Of a stretch of DNA of 64,000 bases, positions 1 to 8,676 are shown one piece after another. Numbering within the stretch: the first letter of the stretch is position 1; every line of letters starts with the position of its first letter. This stretch comes from Gracilibacillus salinarum. GTDB lineage: Bacteria > Bacillota > Bacilli > Bacillales > Amphibacillaceae. The stretch is taken from assembly GCF_022919575.1 (NCBI RefSeq), contig NZ_CP095071.1, forward strand, positions 2,852,001 through 2,916,000, written 5' to 3'. A program made the translations under genes and the position numbers. The notes beneath the pieces were generated by a model. That model made no database searches. It worked only from the letters and a program-made list of their open reading frames with translations, and had not been told where the DNA came from.

Positions 1-318
1 CTTAAGTAAATAATCCTGAACACCGATTCGAAGTGCCTGACGAGCATATTCAAATTCATCATAGCCACTGATCATAATAATAGTCACTTCCGGAAAATCG
101 TCCACAATAGCTTTCGATAACTCGATCCCGTCCATTTCCGGCATATACACGTCGGTGATGACAATATCGACCTGTTGCTTCTTCATGATTTCCAATGCTT
201 TCTTTCCATTCATAGCGGTCCCGATCACTTCCATATTCATTTGCTCCCACGGGATTGTGTTGGCTAATCCTTTACATATTAACGGTTCATCATCCACGAT
301 CAACATCTTTAATGTCAT
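1..318 (-). CDS. YesN-type response regulator, N-terminal part (cut by window edge)
   Basis: Receiver domain of a two-component response regulator; the rest lies beyond the left edge. The 106 visible codons read MTLKMLIVDDEPLICKG at the start, contain the phosphoacceptor aspartate in VITDVYMPEMDG, and show the MISGYDEFEYARQAL stretch typical of YesN/AraC-type regulators. The missing C-terminus is therefore expected to be an AraC-type DNA-binding domain (inferred, not seen). It overlaps the 3' end of the kinase gene by 29 bp, so the two are probably translationally coupled. In this family the pair usually senses a sugar or glycan and controls a nearby ABC uptake system, which fits the solute-binding lipoprotein encoded just upstream. 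Confidence 0.85.
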   Translation of the reverse strand, partial: MTLKMLIVDDEPLICKGLANTIPWEQMNMEVIGTAMNGKKALEIMKKQQVDIVITDVYMPEMDGIELSKAIVDDFPEVTIIMISGYDEFEYARQALRIGVQDYLLK

Positions 319-2101
319 TTCTCTTGTCCTCTCCTTCTATTAAATGCCTCAACATTTGTTCATTTTTGATCCAAGGAAGATGTAGACGGACACAGGCACC
401 CACTGGCACATCGATAATCTCAATACCGTATGCAGGGCCAAATGCATTAATCAAACGAGCATGAACATTCTTTAACGCATAACTGTCTTGTTCTTCCTCG
501 CTATGCAGCAATTGCTCCACCTTGTTGCTGTCTATGCCGATTCCGTTATCCAGACAATCGATAACCAGGACATCCCCTTTTTGATAACAGCGTATCGTAA
601 TATTTTTGTTTTCCTGCGTCTGTGGGAAACCATGCTTGAAGCTATTCTCCACCAGCGGTTCAAGCATTAATTTGAGCACCATACTATCCGTTAAACCTGC
701 TTCAGTAAAAATCGCATAGTGAAAGGTATCGCCTAATCGTTTTTTCTGCAATTCCATGTAGCTTTGGACATATTTTATTTCATCTTTTAGCGGTATCCAC
801 ACCTTCCCTTGACTGAGTGTAATCCGGAATAACGTCGATAAATCTTCGATACTTTTACTCGTTTCCGGCGCTTGTTCCAAACGTGCTGTCCAGCGAATCA
901 TGTCTAATGTATTATATAAAAAATGAGGGTTAATCTGGCTCTGTAATGCTTTTAATTCGGAGTGCTTATGCTGAATTTCCAGCTTGTATTTACTGTCAAT
1001 CAATCGCTGAATCTGTTCAACCATCGAATTAAAGCGATAGCCGAGCTGACCGACTTCATCCTTTGACCTGATTTTCACTTGTGCTTTAAAATCGCCGAGT
1101 TCGAGTCGTTTCGTTTCTCTTGTCAATTCCAGAATTGGACGAACGACAAAGAAGACAAATCCGGCAAACGTCATTAATCCCATAAACACAGCAATTAATA
1201 TCATATAGCCGAATGTGGACCGGATATCTCTCATTTCTGATAAAATATATTTTTCACTGACAACGGATACTAGGTGCATATCAATTGGTTCAATATATCG
1301 CGAAACACCGTAATACACTTCCCCATCCGATTCGAGCTGAAAGCTTTCCCCTTCTGTATCAATTTTCTCGATAAGCGTTTGATAGGTGAAATCCTGCTCT
1401 GACCCAGTTCCGGTAATATCCTGTTCCTGGTTGTGCACAAAGAAGGCTTGGTGCTGTTTGTTCGTGAAGCCGTCTGTTACGTGCTGATACAGCGCTTGCA
1501 AATCCAGGCGGATCCGAACCATACCAATTGGCTGGCTAATATCATAGAGATTATTAATCACTCGATACAAAGTGATCACTTTTTCGTCTTGATTGGTCTG
1601 TTGATTCTGCATTTGATAAGGAGTGCTCCACAGTATCTTTCCTTCCATATCCTTCGCCTGCTGCACCCATTTTGCTTCGTTTCCTGTCACCGTATCGCCT
1701 GCTGCCAGCACTTGCTGATTCTGTCCTTCAATTTGAAACGAATGAAAATACTCTTTCTCTGACTGATGAAACACAAAAAAACCATTGATATTTCGACGTA
1801 CTTGATTTAAATGATTGTAATCCTCTCCTGTCACCGCCGGAGCTGTCAGAAAGTCACGGAATTCCTGACTGTAAATCATGTATCTCGAAATATCCTCCAC
1901 TTCTGCAACCACGTTATTGAGCTGGGACTCCATGTTGTTTAAATTACGATGCGTCGTCGTAATAATCTGTTCTTTTAATATTTTGTTAGATTGATAGAGA
2001 ACGATGGACCCGATTAAACCGCTTGGTATCGTGACCAGCAGCAAAAAAATAATCACCGATTTCCACTTTAAGCTGTTTTTTATATATTGGATTAATTGCA
2101 T
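290..2101 (-). CDS. YesM-type sensor histidine kinase
   Basis: Membrane sensor kinase of 603 residues, the usual size for the YesM family. Membrane segment at about 15-37, an extracellular sensing region to about 290, a second membrane segment at 297-320, then HAMP (321-373). The kinase domain has phosphoacceptor His393 in QINPHFLYNTL, the N box EPLVENSFKHG (481-491) and the ATP-lid motif DNGIGI (518-523). It is expected to phosphorylate the YesN-like regulator whose gene overlaps its 3' end. The sugar-binding lipoprotein gene lies 107 bp upstream, separated by a likely terminator, so the kinase may have its own promoter or depend on read-through. The ligand cannot be told from sequence; family context points to a carbohydrate. 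Confidence 0.92.
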   Translation of the reverse strand: MQLIQYIKNSLKWKSVIIFLLLVTIPSGLIGSIVLYQSNKILKEQIITTTHRNLNNMESQLNNVVAEVEDISRYMIYSQEFRDFLTAPAVTGEDYNHLNQVRRNINGFFVFHQSEKEYFHSFQIEGQNQQVLAAGDTVTGNEAKWVQQAKDMEGKILWSTPYQMQNQQTNQDEKVITLYRVINNLYDISQPIGMVRIRLDLQALYQHVTDGFTNKQHQAFFVHNQEQDITGTGSEQDFTYQTLIEKIDTEGESFQLESDGEVYYGVSRYIEPIDMHLVSVVSEKYILSEMRDIRSTFGYMILIAVFMGLMTFAGFVFFVVRPILELTRETKRLELGDFKAQVKIRSKDEVGQLGYRFNSMVEQIQRLIDSKYKLEIQHKHSELKALQSQINPHFLYNTLDMIRWTARLEQAPETSKSIEDLSTLFRITLSQGKVWIPLKDEIKYVQSYMELQKKRLGDTFHYAIFTEAGLTDSMVLKLMLEPLVENSFKHGFPQTQENKNITIRCYQKGDVLVIDCLDNGIGIDSNKVEQLLHSEEEQDSYALKNVHARLINAFGPAYGIEIIDVPVGACVRLHLPWIKNEQMLRHLIEGEDKRNDIKDVDRG

Positions 2102-2168
2102 AGTTGATTACCCCTATTTCATCCCGTGTTTATAATAAGTAGAGTATAACATTATCGATAAGCACAAA

Positions 2169-2198
2169 AAGTAGAGCATCCCGTAAGACACTCTACTT
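2169..2198 (-). terminator. Terminator after the sugar-binding lipoprotein gene
   Basis: Inverted repeat AAGTAGAG (2169-2176) / CTCTACTT (2191-2198), followed on the minus strand by a run of T. It sits just after the 2209 stop and before the kinase gene, and could set the lipoprotein to kinase ratio. Confidence 0.6.
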
Positions 2199-2208
2199 AT
2201 TCTGTCTG

Positions 2209-3519
2209 CTACTTCTGTTCACTTTCTTGTACACGCTGAATATTTTCCGCTGCCTCTTCAGGCGTGGAACCACCGACCGTTATCGATTGCAGTTCATTCT
2301 CTAACTGATCATTGACTGCCGGTATCAGTGTCGCATCATATACTGGTGCTGGTTCAGATTCTGCTATTAAGTCGAGCATATCCTGTTGCAGTGGATGAAG
2401 ATCTGCGTCCTCCGGCACCTCTACATTCGCAATAACAGGGCGTCCAACTTTAATCAGATCTTCCCAGAGCTCCTGATTGTAGACATATTTTAAGAAGGTA
2501 TGCGCTGCCTCCAGTTTCTCGCCTTCTAAGTCACTATTGATTGCGACCCCCGTTCCGGCAACGGTTGACATTGTTTTCTTGTCGTTAAGCGGCATCATCG
2601 CCACCCCAACATTTTTATCCTCTGGCATATTTTCTAAAATCGCAGAAATACCCCAGTTACCGTCCATGACCATTGCTGTTCTTCCTTGTAGGAAATAATC
2701 AATCATTTGCGAACTGTCAATTGTGTTCAGGTCCTCATTAAAGGCACCTTTTTTCACTAATTCATCAATGACTCCTAACGATTTTACAAAATCGTCATCG
2801 GTAAAAGCTCGTTCACCATTTGCTACTCCTTTAAGGAAGTCATTTCCGGTAAAACGGTCAGCAATAGTAGAAATATAAACGGATTGCAAGACCCATGCAT
2901 CAGAATTACCAAGTGCGATTGGCGTAATATCATCCGCTTTCAAATCATCTATTAGTTGGAGGAATTCATCATAGGTTGTTGGGAACTCGTCATATCCAGC
3001 ATCCGCTAACATATCTTTATCATAAAAAATCATATGTGTTGGATTCGTGTTGGCAGGAACAGCATAGGTATTACCATCAACAGAGAAATCCTTAAAGTCT
3101 TCCTCGTCTAATAACCCTGTTTCCTCTGTCCAATAGCTCTTAATATCATCGATAGGCTGCAACGCTTCCCCTTCTACAAGTGGTTCTAACTCAGCCCCTG
3201 GCCATACTTGGAACACATCAGGTAATTGTCCACCCGCTGCCTGTGTGTTTAATCTTGTTCGGTAATCAGCATTTGGTGTCGTATCGACTTGCAGGTCAAT
3301 ATCCGGGTGTTCTTTATCGAATTTCTCGACGATATCCATAAACGCTTGATAATCGGCCCGGCCAATATCTTCTGATTTCCAGAATGTCAATTCCACAGCA
3401 TCCTCGTTGTTGGTATCCTCTCCAGAGGAAGCTTCTTCCCCACTCCCTGAACACGCCGCCAAGAAGCTGATCAATAAAATAACAAAACCTAAAAGTACGT
3501 GTTTGCTCCACATTCTCAT
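2209..3519 (-). CDS. Sugar ABC transporter substrate-binding lipoprotein
   Basis: Extracellular solute-binding protein of 436 residues (family 1, maltose/multiple-sugar type). An N-terminal signal with lipobox LAAC (Cys23) predicts lipid anchoring on the outer face of the membrane; a Ser/Gly/Glu-rich linker follows. The mature part has the usual family features: LTFWKSED near the start, DLQVDTTPNADYRTRLN, and MVMDGNWGISAILE in the C-terminal half. The ATG start is chosen because GGAGGG lies 7 nt upstream. No permease or ATPase gene is adjacent; they may be left of the window or elsewhere. Placement before a YesM/YesN pair and a cre site in the leader suggest a sugar-uptake protein under carbon control. 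The substrate is unknown. Confidence 0.9.
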   Translation of the reverse strand: MRMWSKHVLLGFVILLISFLAACSGSGEEASSGEDTNNEDAVELTFWKSEDIGRADYQAFMDIVEKFDKEHPDIDLQVDTTPNADYRTRLNTQAAGGQLPDVFQVWPGAELEPLVEGEALQPIDDIKSYWTEETGLLDEEDFKDFSVDGNTYAVPANTNPTHMIFYDKDMLADAGYDEFPTTYDEFLQLIDDLKADDITPIALGNSDAWVLQSVYISTIADRFTGNDFLKGVANGERAFTDDDFVKSLGVIDELVKKGAFNEDLNTIDSSQMIDYFLQGRTAMVMDGNWGISAILENMPEDKNVGVAMMPLNDKKTMSTVAGTGVAINSDLEGEKLEAAHTFLKYVYNQELWEDLIKVGRPVIANVEVPEDADLHPLQQDMLDLIAESEPAPVYDATLIPAVNDQLENELQSITVGGSTPEEAAENIQRVQESEQK

Positions 3520-3536
3520 TTATCAACCCTCCATTA

Positions 3537-3550
3537 TGTTATCGCTTTCA
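3537..3550 (-). promoter_or_regulatory. Catabolite-responsive element (cre) in the lipoprotein leader
   Basis: On the minus strand TTGAAAGCGATAACAT fits the CcpA consensus WTGNAANCGNWWNCAW at every position. It lies about 20-30 nt upstream of the lipoprotein start, where bound CcpA would block transcription. Confidence 0.65.
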
Positions 3551-3829
3551 AAAGGATTATCTCACAGGATATTAATCTTAAAAATACAAGAAAGTTAATA
3601 TAATATCCAATAATTTATGGTTGGTCGAGAATATTAAACTTTTGGATTGGGGAAATCACCTTGTGGTATTACGCTTATCAGCTTAAGGATCCTTATTGAA
3701 ATTAACCATGTGCTGGACGACCGCTCTTCATATCCACTGGAACACAGCTGAAACTAAAAAAACCAGGCTTAAAATCGCTCGTTTTTATGGAGAATGAGGC
3801 AGGTTCGGTTAAAGCTGGTGCTGACGAAA

Positions 3830-3960
3830 TGGTCTATCTATCGGACATTGGAAAGACTCTCTTCCTCGATTTTGTCCGGTTGGGCGCTTCTATCGGACAC
3901 TGGAGCGCTTCTCCACCCTGGTTTTGTCCGGTTGGTCTTGTATCGGATATTTGGTCGAAT
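3830..3960. repeat. Short tandem array, TCGGACA family, 52-bp unit
   Basis: TATCGGA recurs at 3839, 3891 and 3941 (steps of 52 and 50 bp), alternating with TTTTGTCCG. The same unit forms a longer array at 47483-47895. The array runs up to the 3' end of the EamA gene. In the rest of 3551-3983 I see no gene. Confidence 0.75.
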
Positions 3961-3983
3961 GAAAAGCATTCCCTCCCAAGTAT

Positions 3984-4853
3984 TTATTCACTGGACAACT
4001 TGGACGAGGTTACTAATATTCCGATGCCTAGTATTAAGAAGGCAATACCTATCCATGATATAGCACTTAAATGTTCACCTATGATGACAACGCCTAGCAG
4101 TGCTGCGGTTAATGGTTCTGCCAGTGAGAGCGTCACGGCGGTGGATGAGGATACTTGAGTGAGACCTCTGGAAAAAAGGAAGTATGCTATTCCCGTTGCC
4201 ATAATTCCGAGTTGAAGACTGACACCTATACCTCGCCCGCTTGCAATCCAAGACATATCATAGATCCATAGGAACGGAGATAGATAAATGGCGCTGAGCG
4301 TAAAGACAATCGCTACAACCGATAGAGACGAATGGCTCTTTACCAGGTCTCTACTGATCATCGTATAACCAGCAAAAGACAGACCTGCCCCCAATGCCAT
4401 CAATATTCCAACAGGATCGACATATACTGATTCTTTATTACTGAAGAGCATCAGACATCCGGCAATCGATAGAATAGTAGAATACCACCACACTTTTGCA
4501 GGACGATTTTTAAAGAAGAGCCATTCAATCAGACCGGACAAAATTGGGGCACTCCCTATCGCTACTACTGTTCCGATCGCCACACCTGTAATCGAAACTG
4601 CTGAGAAAAATAACGGCTGATACAACGCCATACATAACGAAGCGCCTAACGTTGCTTTAAGCGGCCAATTCTTTAGGTTCAAATTCCCGAATACCAATAC
4701 CATGCACAATAAAAAGAAGCCGCCTACAGCTAAACGGGTAGCACCTATCGCAACCGGATGTGCTGCATCTGGTGCAAGTGCCTGCATAGTACCTGTCGTT
4801 CCCCACAGTATGGCTGCAAGTAAAATGAATAATGGCGCTATTTTATGCTGCAT
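3984..4853 (-). CDS. EamA/DMT-family membrane transporter
   Basis: Protein of 289 residues made almost wholly of hydrophobic segments, in the two-fold repeated pattern of about ten helices seen in the drug/metabolite transporter superfamily (two EamA repeats). The first repeat starts at APLFILLAAILWGTTGT, the second near DPVGILMALGAGLSFAGY. Members export or exchange small metabolites such as amino acids or sugars; the substrate cannot be read from sequence. It is a single gene with 37 bp between it and the upstream SEC-C gene, so both may share a transcript. The 3' end abuts a tandem repeat array, so repeat DNA may have replaced the original downstream sequence. Confidence 0.88.
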   Translation of the reverse strand: MQHKIAPLFILLAAILWGTTGTMQALAPDAAHPVAIGATRLAVGGFFLLCMVLVFGNLNLKNWPLKATLGASLCMALYQPLFFSAVSITGVAIGTVVAIGSAPILSGLIEWLFFKNRPAKVWWYSTILSIAGCLMLFSNKESVYVDPVGILMALGAGLSFAGYTMISRDLVKSHSSLSVVAIVFTLSAIYLSPFLWIYDMSWIASGRGIGVSLQLGIMATGIAYFLFSRGLTQVSSSTAVTLSLAEPLTAALLGVVIIGEHLSAISWIGIAFLILGIGILVTSSKLSSE

Positions 4854-4890
4854 GTGTTCACCTCAAAACCGGAGATAGTTAAGATAGATC

Positions 4891-6693
4891 TCAACATTGC
4901 TTAGCGAAGTCGATAATCTCCTTATCTATCGTGATTTTACCCTCGTTTGCCAGCCATTTGGCGAATCCTTTGACGACTGTTAAAAGTTCTTTCCATTGTT
5001 TATTGCTGACATCATTCCCATACAGATCTAACATATCTTGTGTAATGAACCTTTTCCAGAACGGCAAATCACATTCTTGCCAACTTTGAATGTTTCGTTT
5101 TTCCAAGACTTCCCGAATATCATTCAATCGATTACCGTACTTTGCCTCTGTACTGCGTGACTTACCAGCAGTCTTTTCTCGATAGAATTCAATGATATCA
5201 TTGGTATAGAAGGCGTCCACTGTTTGTGCGGTAATACCTAAACGCTCATACATCGGAATATCTTCTTTGACTACAACTGTCTGTCGTTCTTTTGTTACTG
5301 GTATAGACTTTATTTCGCTGTTACGCTGCTTTCCTCCTGTCACAAATGGTGATAAGGCTAAGCCCAAAGCTCTACGCGGTGTATTAAAATCAGGCGTAAT
5401 GTCGACCATTCCAAATTGTTCTCTTGCAAATTTATAGATATCAAATTCCTGATTCTTTAACCATCGGTCCGCCACCTGCTCTTGTCCATTTTCCACCAAT
5501 TGTCGTAGTGACTGGTGATCATATTTAGGAATCGGTTTGTCTATATCCATTTGGTCCATCATCTGTGCGTACATCCCGAAATACGGTGGCGTTTTCTCTT
5601 CCAAACGAACAGCAGATTGTCGCACCTCCATATTTACAGGTGTCGTAATTACCTCCTCCTGATCATTTATCAGACGGAAGGTGTCGGGTACTTTAGCTAG
5701 CTTTTTTAAAAATTGGTTAACTGTTTTTAACTCATACGTTGTAAATGTTAGAATATTATTCTTTATTTCGATATTTGCATCGACATCCATGACGTATACT
5801 TCACCTGTTAATTCGCTATCTGTATAGCCTTTGACCTCGCTCACCCATGTTAATTGCTTATGACCTGGTTCCCATACATCAATATCGAATGACGGATCAT
5901 TATACAGGAATTTTTCACCACGCTCTTGATGTACTAATTCAAACTCATACTTATAGAAGCTGATTTCTTTTTCTTGCCAATCTTGTTCATCAAGTTTAGT
6001 GTGCATTGCAACGAGAATTTCAGGGTAATAGTCGAACATCACTTGTTCCCGGTCTAAATTCTTCTTTTTTGCCATATTTTCTACATATTGAATGGCATTA
6101 TAATAACTAATTGGACCGAGCATAGCTCTTACTCCATTAAAATAATGTTCATCATGGACTTCTTCCAACAGCCCAAAGGTACTCATCCATGGTATAACAA
6201 AAGGCTGGCTATCCAGTGTTCTCGGTATATAATACAATTGATCTGAATAGGCATCTTGAAAAATGACATGCTGGTCCGTATAGTCCACTGCTTGGACAAA
6301 TTGTGGTTTTAATTGTGCCCACTGTTCTGCCATTTTCCTTTCTTCTGCCGCCAATCGGTGGCCCTCCTCTTTAAGAAACCACTCAATTCCACGCAAACCA
6401 TTTTTATAACGATTAAAAAAGAATAACCAGAATTGCAGGTATCCCTCTTGTTTGTCATCATCTAATATATGATTGATCCGTTGCTTAAATTGAGACTCTA
6501 AAGGAATAGAATCCCGCAGAGGCACCTTTTCTGCTATAAAATCCTTCATTTGATCCACTAATTTATTCTTTTGCAGCAAAAATTTTTCTTCTTTCCATTC
6601 TTTCAGCTCCACTAGATTATCTTGCTTCATACAACATTTTTTGTATTTTTTGCCGCTGCCACATGGACAAGGGTCATTTCTTTTTACTGACAT
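4891..6693 (-). CDS. Large SEC-C domain protein of unknown function
   Basis: Protein of 600 residues that opens with a SEC-C zinc-binding motif, NDPCPCGSGKKYKKCC (about residues 6-21), the same C-x-C-x8-CC pattern found at the SecA C-terminus. In stand-alone proteins this motif binds zinc and often contacts SecB or ribosomal partners. The remaining ~570 residues have no motif I recognise. They are rich in aromatic and charged residues, lack membrane segments, and end in a Lys/Arg-rich region around residues 500-590 that resembles a small helical DNA- or RNA-binding domain (inference). Most SEC-C proteins I know are shorter, so this is an unusual architecture. No convincing partner gene is nearby. 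Confidence 0.75.
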   Translation of the reverse strand: MSVKRNDPCPCGSGKKYKKCCMKQDNLVELKEWKEEKFLLQKNKLVDQMKDFIAEKVPLRDSIPLESQFKQRINHILDDDKQEGYLQFWLFFFNRYKNGLRGIEWFLKEEGHRLAAEERKMAEQWAQLKPQFVQAVDYTDQHVIFQDAYSDQLYYIPRTLDSQPFVIPWMSTFGLLEEVHDEHYFNGVRAMLGPISYYNAIQYVENMAKKKNLDREQVMFDYYPEILVAMHTKLDEQDWQEKEISFYKYEFELVHQERGEKFLYNDPSFDIDVWEPGHKQLTWVSEVKGYTDSELTGEVYVMDVDANIEIKNNILTFTTYELKTVNQFLKKLAKVPDTFRLINDQEEVITTPVNMEVRQSAVRLEEKTPPYFGMYAQMMDQMDIDKPIPKYDHQSLRQLVENGQEQVADRWLKNQEFDIYKFAREQFGMVDITPDFNTPRRALGLALSPFVTGGKQRNSEIKSIPVTKERQTVVVKEDIPMYERLGITAQTVDAFYTNDIIEFYREKTAGKSRSTEAKYGNRLNDIREVLEKRNIQSWQECDLPFWKRFITQDMLDLYGNDVSNKQWKELLTVVKGFAKWLANEGKITIDKEIIDFAKQC

Positions 6694-6797
6694 GATAACA
6701 CTCCAAACATAGTTCTGTTTCCGTTTAAAAAGACTTTATATCTAGTATAACGCATATGACAACTTAATAAGAGATTTGAGCTTGAGACTTATTATTT

Positions 6798-7291
6798 TTA
6801 TACAACTACCTATAATGTGGAGTATGTCAACTAAGGCTGTATGGCAAAACGGTCATTTTGAAATATTTTATCTGCTTAGCAAAGCTCCGGAAATAGGGAA
6901 GTGCTACAACGTATGGAACAGCTAAAAGCAGTGGGATCTAGGCATTATGTTATTCGTTCAATTGCTGTTATATATAGTGATGAGTGATCAACATGCTAGC
7001 TCTTACAAAAGTTGTAGAGCCCATATCCTAGCGTAGGCCAACCACGAAGACTCCCGCGGGACAGGCAGGCGCTGAAGATCCACTTTGTGAAGTGCCTTTC
7101 TTCACAAAGTTAGCTTCAGCCGTGCCCCGCAGGACGCGGAGTGGTTGGACGGAGCAGTATCCCAGCACATTAAATATCTCAATATGGACGCTTGGCTAGC
7201 GATGGCTACTTTACATAATCCATATTATAGGAAATCAGCTTCATGTTCCATATGATTACTGTTGTGACTGCACTTTTATACTTTCTCGACT
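6798..7291. repeat. Fold-back mosaic repeat, copy A
   Basis: Non-coding element filling the gap between the SEC-C and IIA genes. The head (6815-6896, containing CTATAATGTGGAGTATGT and TCTGCTTAGCAAAGCTCC) is an imperfect inverted copy of the tail (about 7139-7230). Inside lies a nested hairpin with arms CCAACCAC...GCTGAAG...ACTTTGTGAAG and the matching CTTCACAAAGT...GCTTCAGC...GTGGTTGG around a 7-nt loop. Related copies lie at 8677, 58600 and 60762/62744. No ORF of note. Confidence 0.75.
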
Positions 7292-7301
7292 GAAGAAAAT
7301 A

Positions 7302-7323
7302 GGAACTGAAATGATTCAGTTCC
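7302..7323 (-). terminator. Terminator of the first PTS IIA gene
   Basis: Hairpin GGAACTGAA (7302-7310) / TTCAGTTCC (7315-7323) with a 4-nt loop, just after the stop codon; the following minus-strand sequence is T-rich. Confidence 0.55.
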
Positions 7324-7328
7324 ATTGA

Positions 7329-7820
7329 TTACTTTCTGCTGACCGTCATCAGTGTAGACTGCCCAGCCACCAGGTTTGTCTCTTCACTTTTTTTAAGCGA
7401 TTCTACCTCAACAAAATTAGTAATCACAATTGGTGAGATAATGCTGTCTGCTTTTTCGTTAATGAATGGCAAATCAAATGTAACCAGTTTATCCCCTGCT
7501 TTCACTTTTGCCCCTTGCGATACATGCGCTTCAAAGCCCTCACCCTTCAACGCTACGGTTTCCAAGCCAATATGAATTAACAGCTCCAAACCATTTTTGC
7601 TTTGAATACCAACCGCATGCTTTGTATCCGACAATTGCACTACCTCACCATCGACAGGTGCAACTACTGTCCCTTCCGTCGGTTCAATAGCAAGACCGTC
7701 CCCTAATAATTTCTTGCTGAACATCTCGTCAGGTACATCTTCCATGTTTACCAGCTTACCTGTTATAGGGGCTAACAGTGTCTCACTGGTCTCTTTTTTG
7801 CCAAAAAGATTTTTGAACAA
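7329..7820 (-). CDS. PTS glucose-family IIA protein (copy 1)
   Basis: Free-standing EIIA of the glucose family, about 163 residues, which accepts phosphate from HPr and passes it to an EIIB domain. It has both active-site histidines, in TKHAVGI and LIHIGLETVAL (the second is the phosphorylated one), plus the ITGKLVN and PVDGEVV stretches of the fold. I place the start at a TTG: it lies 9 nt after GGAGGT, while the GTG further upstream directly abuts that site. The resulting MFKNLFGKKETSETLLAP then lines up exactly with the second copy's MLKKLFGKKETSETLLAP. It is a close paralogue of the 13612-14112 gene. It has no EIIBC neighbour, so it probably serves several permeases in trans. Confidence 0.88.
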   Translation of the reverse strand: MFKNLFGKKETSETLLAPITGKLVNMEDVPDEMFSKKLLGDGLAIEPTEGTVVAPVDGEVVQLSDTKHAVGIQSKNGLELLIHIGLETVALKGEGFEAHVSQGAKVKAGDKLVTFDLPFINEKADSIISPIVITNFVEVESLKKSEETNLVAGQSTLMTVSRK

Positions 7821-7856
7821 ATTACACACCTCCCCATTGATTGTTAGCGAAACTTA

Positions 7857-7935
7857 TCAAGAAGTTACCGTACGTTTATCCCCTACTCAGCTACTTAACT
7901 GAAGTCGGGGTATTACGGACGGTTAGCGCCGTGAT
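7857..7935. repeat. Imperfect hairpin element with GGACGGTTAGCGCC
   Basis: A nested dyad: ACCGT...CCCCTACTCAG, an 8-nt loop, then CTGAAGTCGGGG...ACGGT. The right end, ACGGACGGTTAGCGCC, recurs at 35672-35690 as ACGGACGGTTAACGCC upstream of the LysR gene. It lies upstream of the IIA gene and could be part of its leader or a small dispersed repeat. Confidence 0.4.
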
Positions 7936-7995
7936 AAAATCGTTTTCTTTCGTTATAGTGATTTATTCCCTGCTATGATTATTTAAAACGGAAAA

Positions 7996-8011
7996 GGTTC
8001 CACGTGGAACA
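7996..8011. other. parS-like palindrome
   Basis: GGTTCCACGTGGAACA contains a perfect 14-bp palindrome, GTTCCACGTGGAAC (7997-8010), which matches the ParB/Spo0J target TGTTNCACGTGAAACA with two differences. Origin-proximal gene order makes a parS site plausible here. ParB binding is inferred, not shown. Confidence 0.5.
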
Positions 8012-8134
8012 AAGAAATCGTTGACAGACTTATAAAATAGCAAAAATGAATTAAAAAAAGATAATTATTTATTGTTTTTCGATAAATAATGTGCTAAGTT
8101 AGTATTACCAATAAATAGGTGAGGTGTTATTTTT

Positions 8135-8611
8135 ATGAAGCGAGGTACGACACTTTTTTTAAAGATAGCAATATTGATTATTGGGAGTACGATATTGGCA
8201 TTATGTGTTTTTCTCCTCCCAAAGTTAGCCAATGATACAGCTCGAATGTATCCAGAGTATGCTCACTTACATTACCCGGTTTTAATCGGCATGTATGTAA
8301 CGGCAATACCGTTCTTCATTGCTGTCTATCAGGCATTCAAGCTCTTAAACTATATCAACAATAACAAGGCTTTCTCAGGACTGTCTGTACAGGCGTTAAC
8401 GTATATTAGATATAGTGCAAATACTATTATTGCATTATATATTGCAGGCAGCATATTTCTTATCACACAACAAGCGCTGCATCCCAGTATAGCCATTGTT
8501 GGATTCACCATCGTTTTTGCCTCCTGTATTATCGCTGTCTTCTCTGCTGTTCTTGAGAAATTATTACAAAACGCCATAGCTATTCAATCAGAAAATGATT
8601 GTATTATCTGA
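8135..8611 (+). CDS. DUF2975 membrane protein
   Basis: Small integral membrane protein of 158 residues with four hydrophobic segments (about 10-28, 48-66, 90-112 and 118-140), the layout of the DUF2975 family (YoaS-like in Bacillus). Family members are usually followed by a tiny Cro/CI-type helix-turn-helix gene and are thought to form a membrane-linked regulatory pair. Here nothing resembling the HTH partner follows: downstream is non-coding repeat copy B. The partner may have been lost when the repeat arrived, or may be elsewhere. RBS GGTGAGG stands ahead of the ATG. Function unknown. Confidence 0.75.
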   Translation: MKRGTTLFLKIAILIIGSTILALCVFLLPKLANDTARMYPEYAHLHYPVLIGMYVTAIPFFIAVYQAFKLLNYINNNKAFSGLSVQALTYIRYSANTIIALYIAGSIFLITQQALHPSIAIVGFTIVFASCIIAVFSAVLEKLLQNAIAIQSENDCII

Positions 8612-8676
8612 GTTTGAGAAAGTTCTTCGCACCGATCGCAACCGCAAAACTCACTTAGTCCTAACTAACAAAATAC

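Noticed and set aside
3787..4158. Plus-strand gene in the TCGGACA array
   Set aside because: The frame runs through tandem repeats and into the reverse strand of the EamA gene; no RBS and no protein character.
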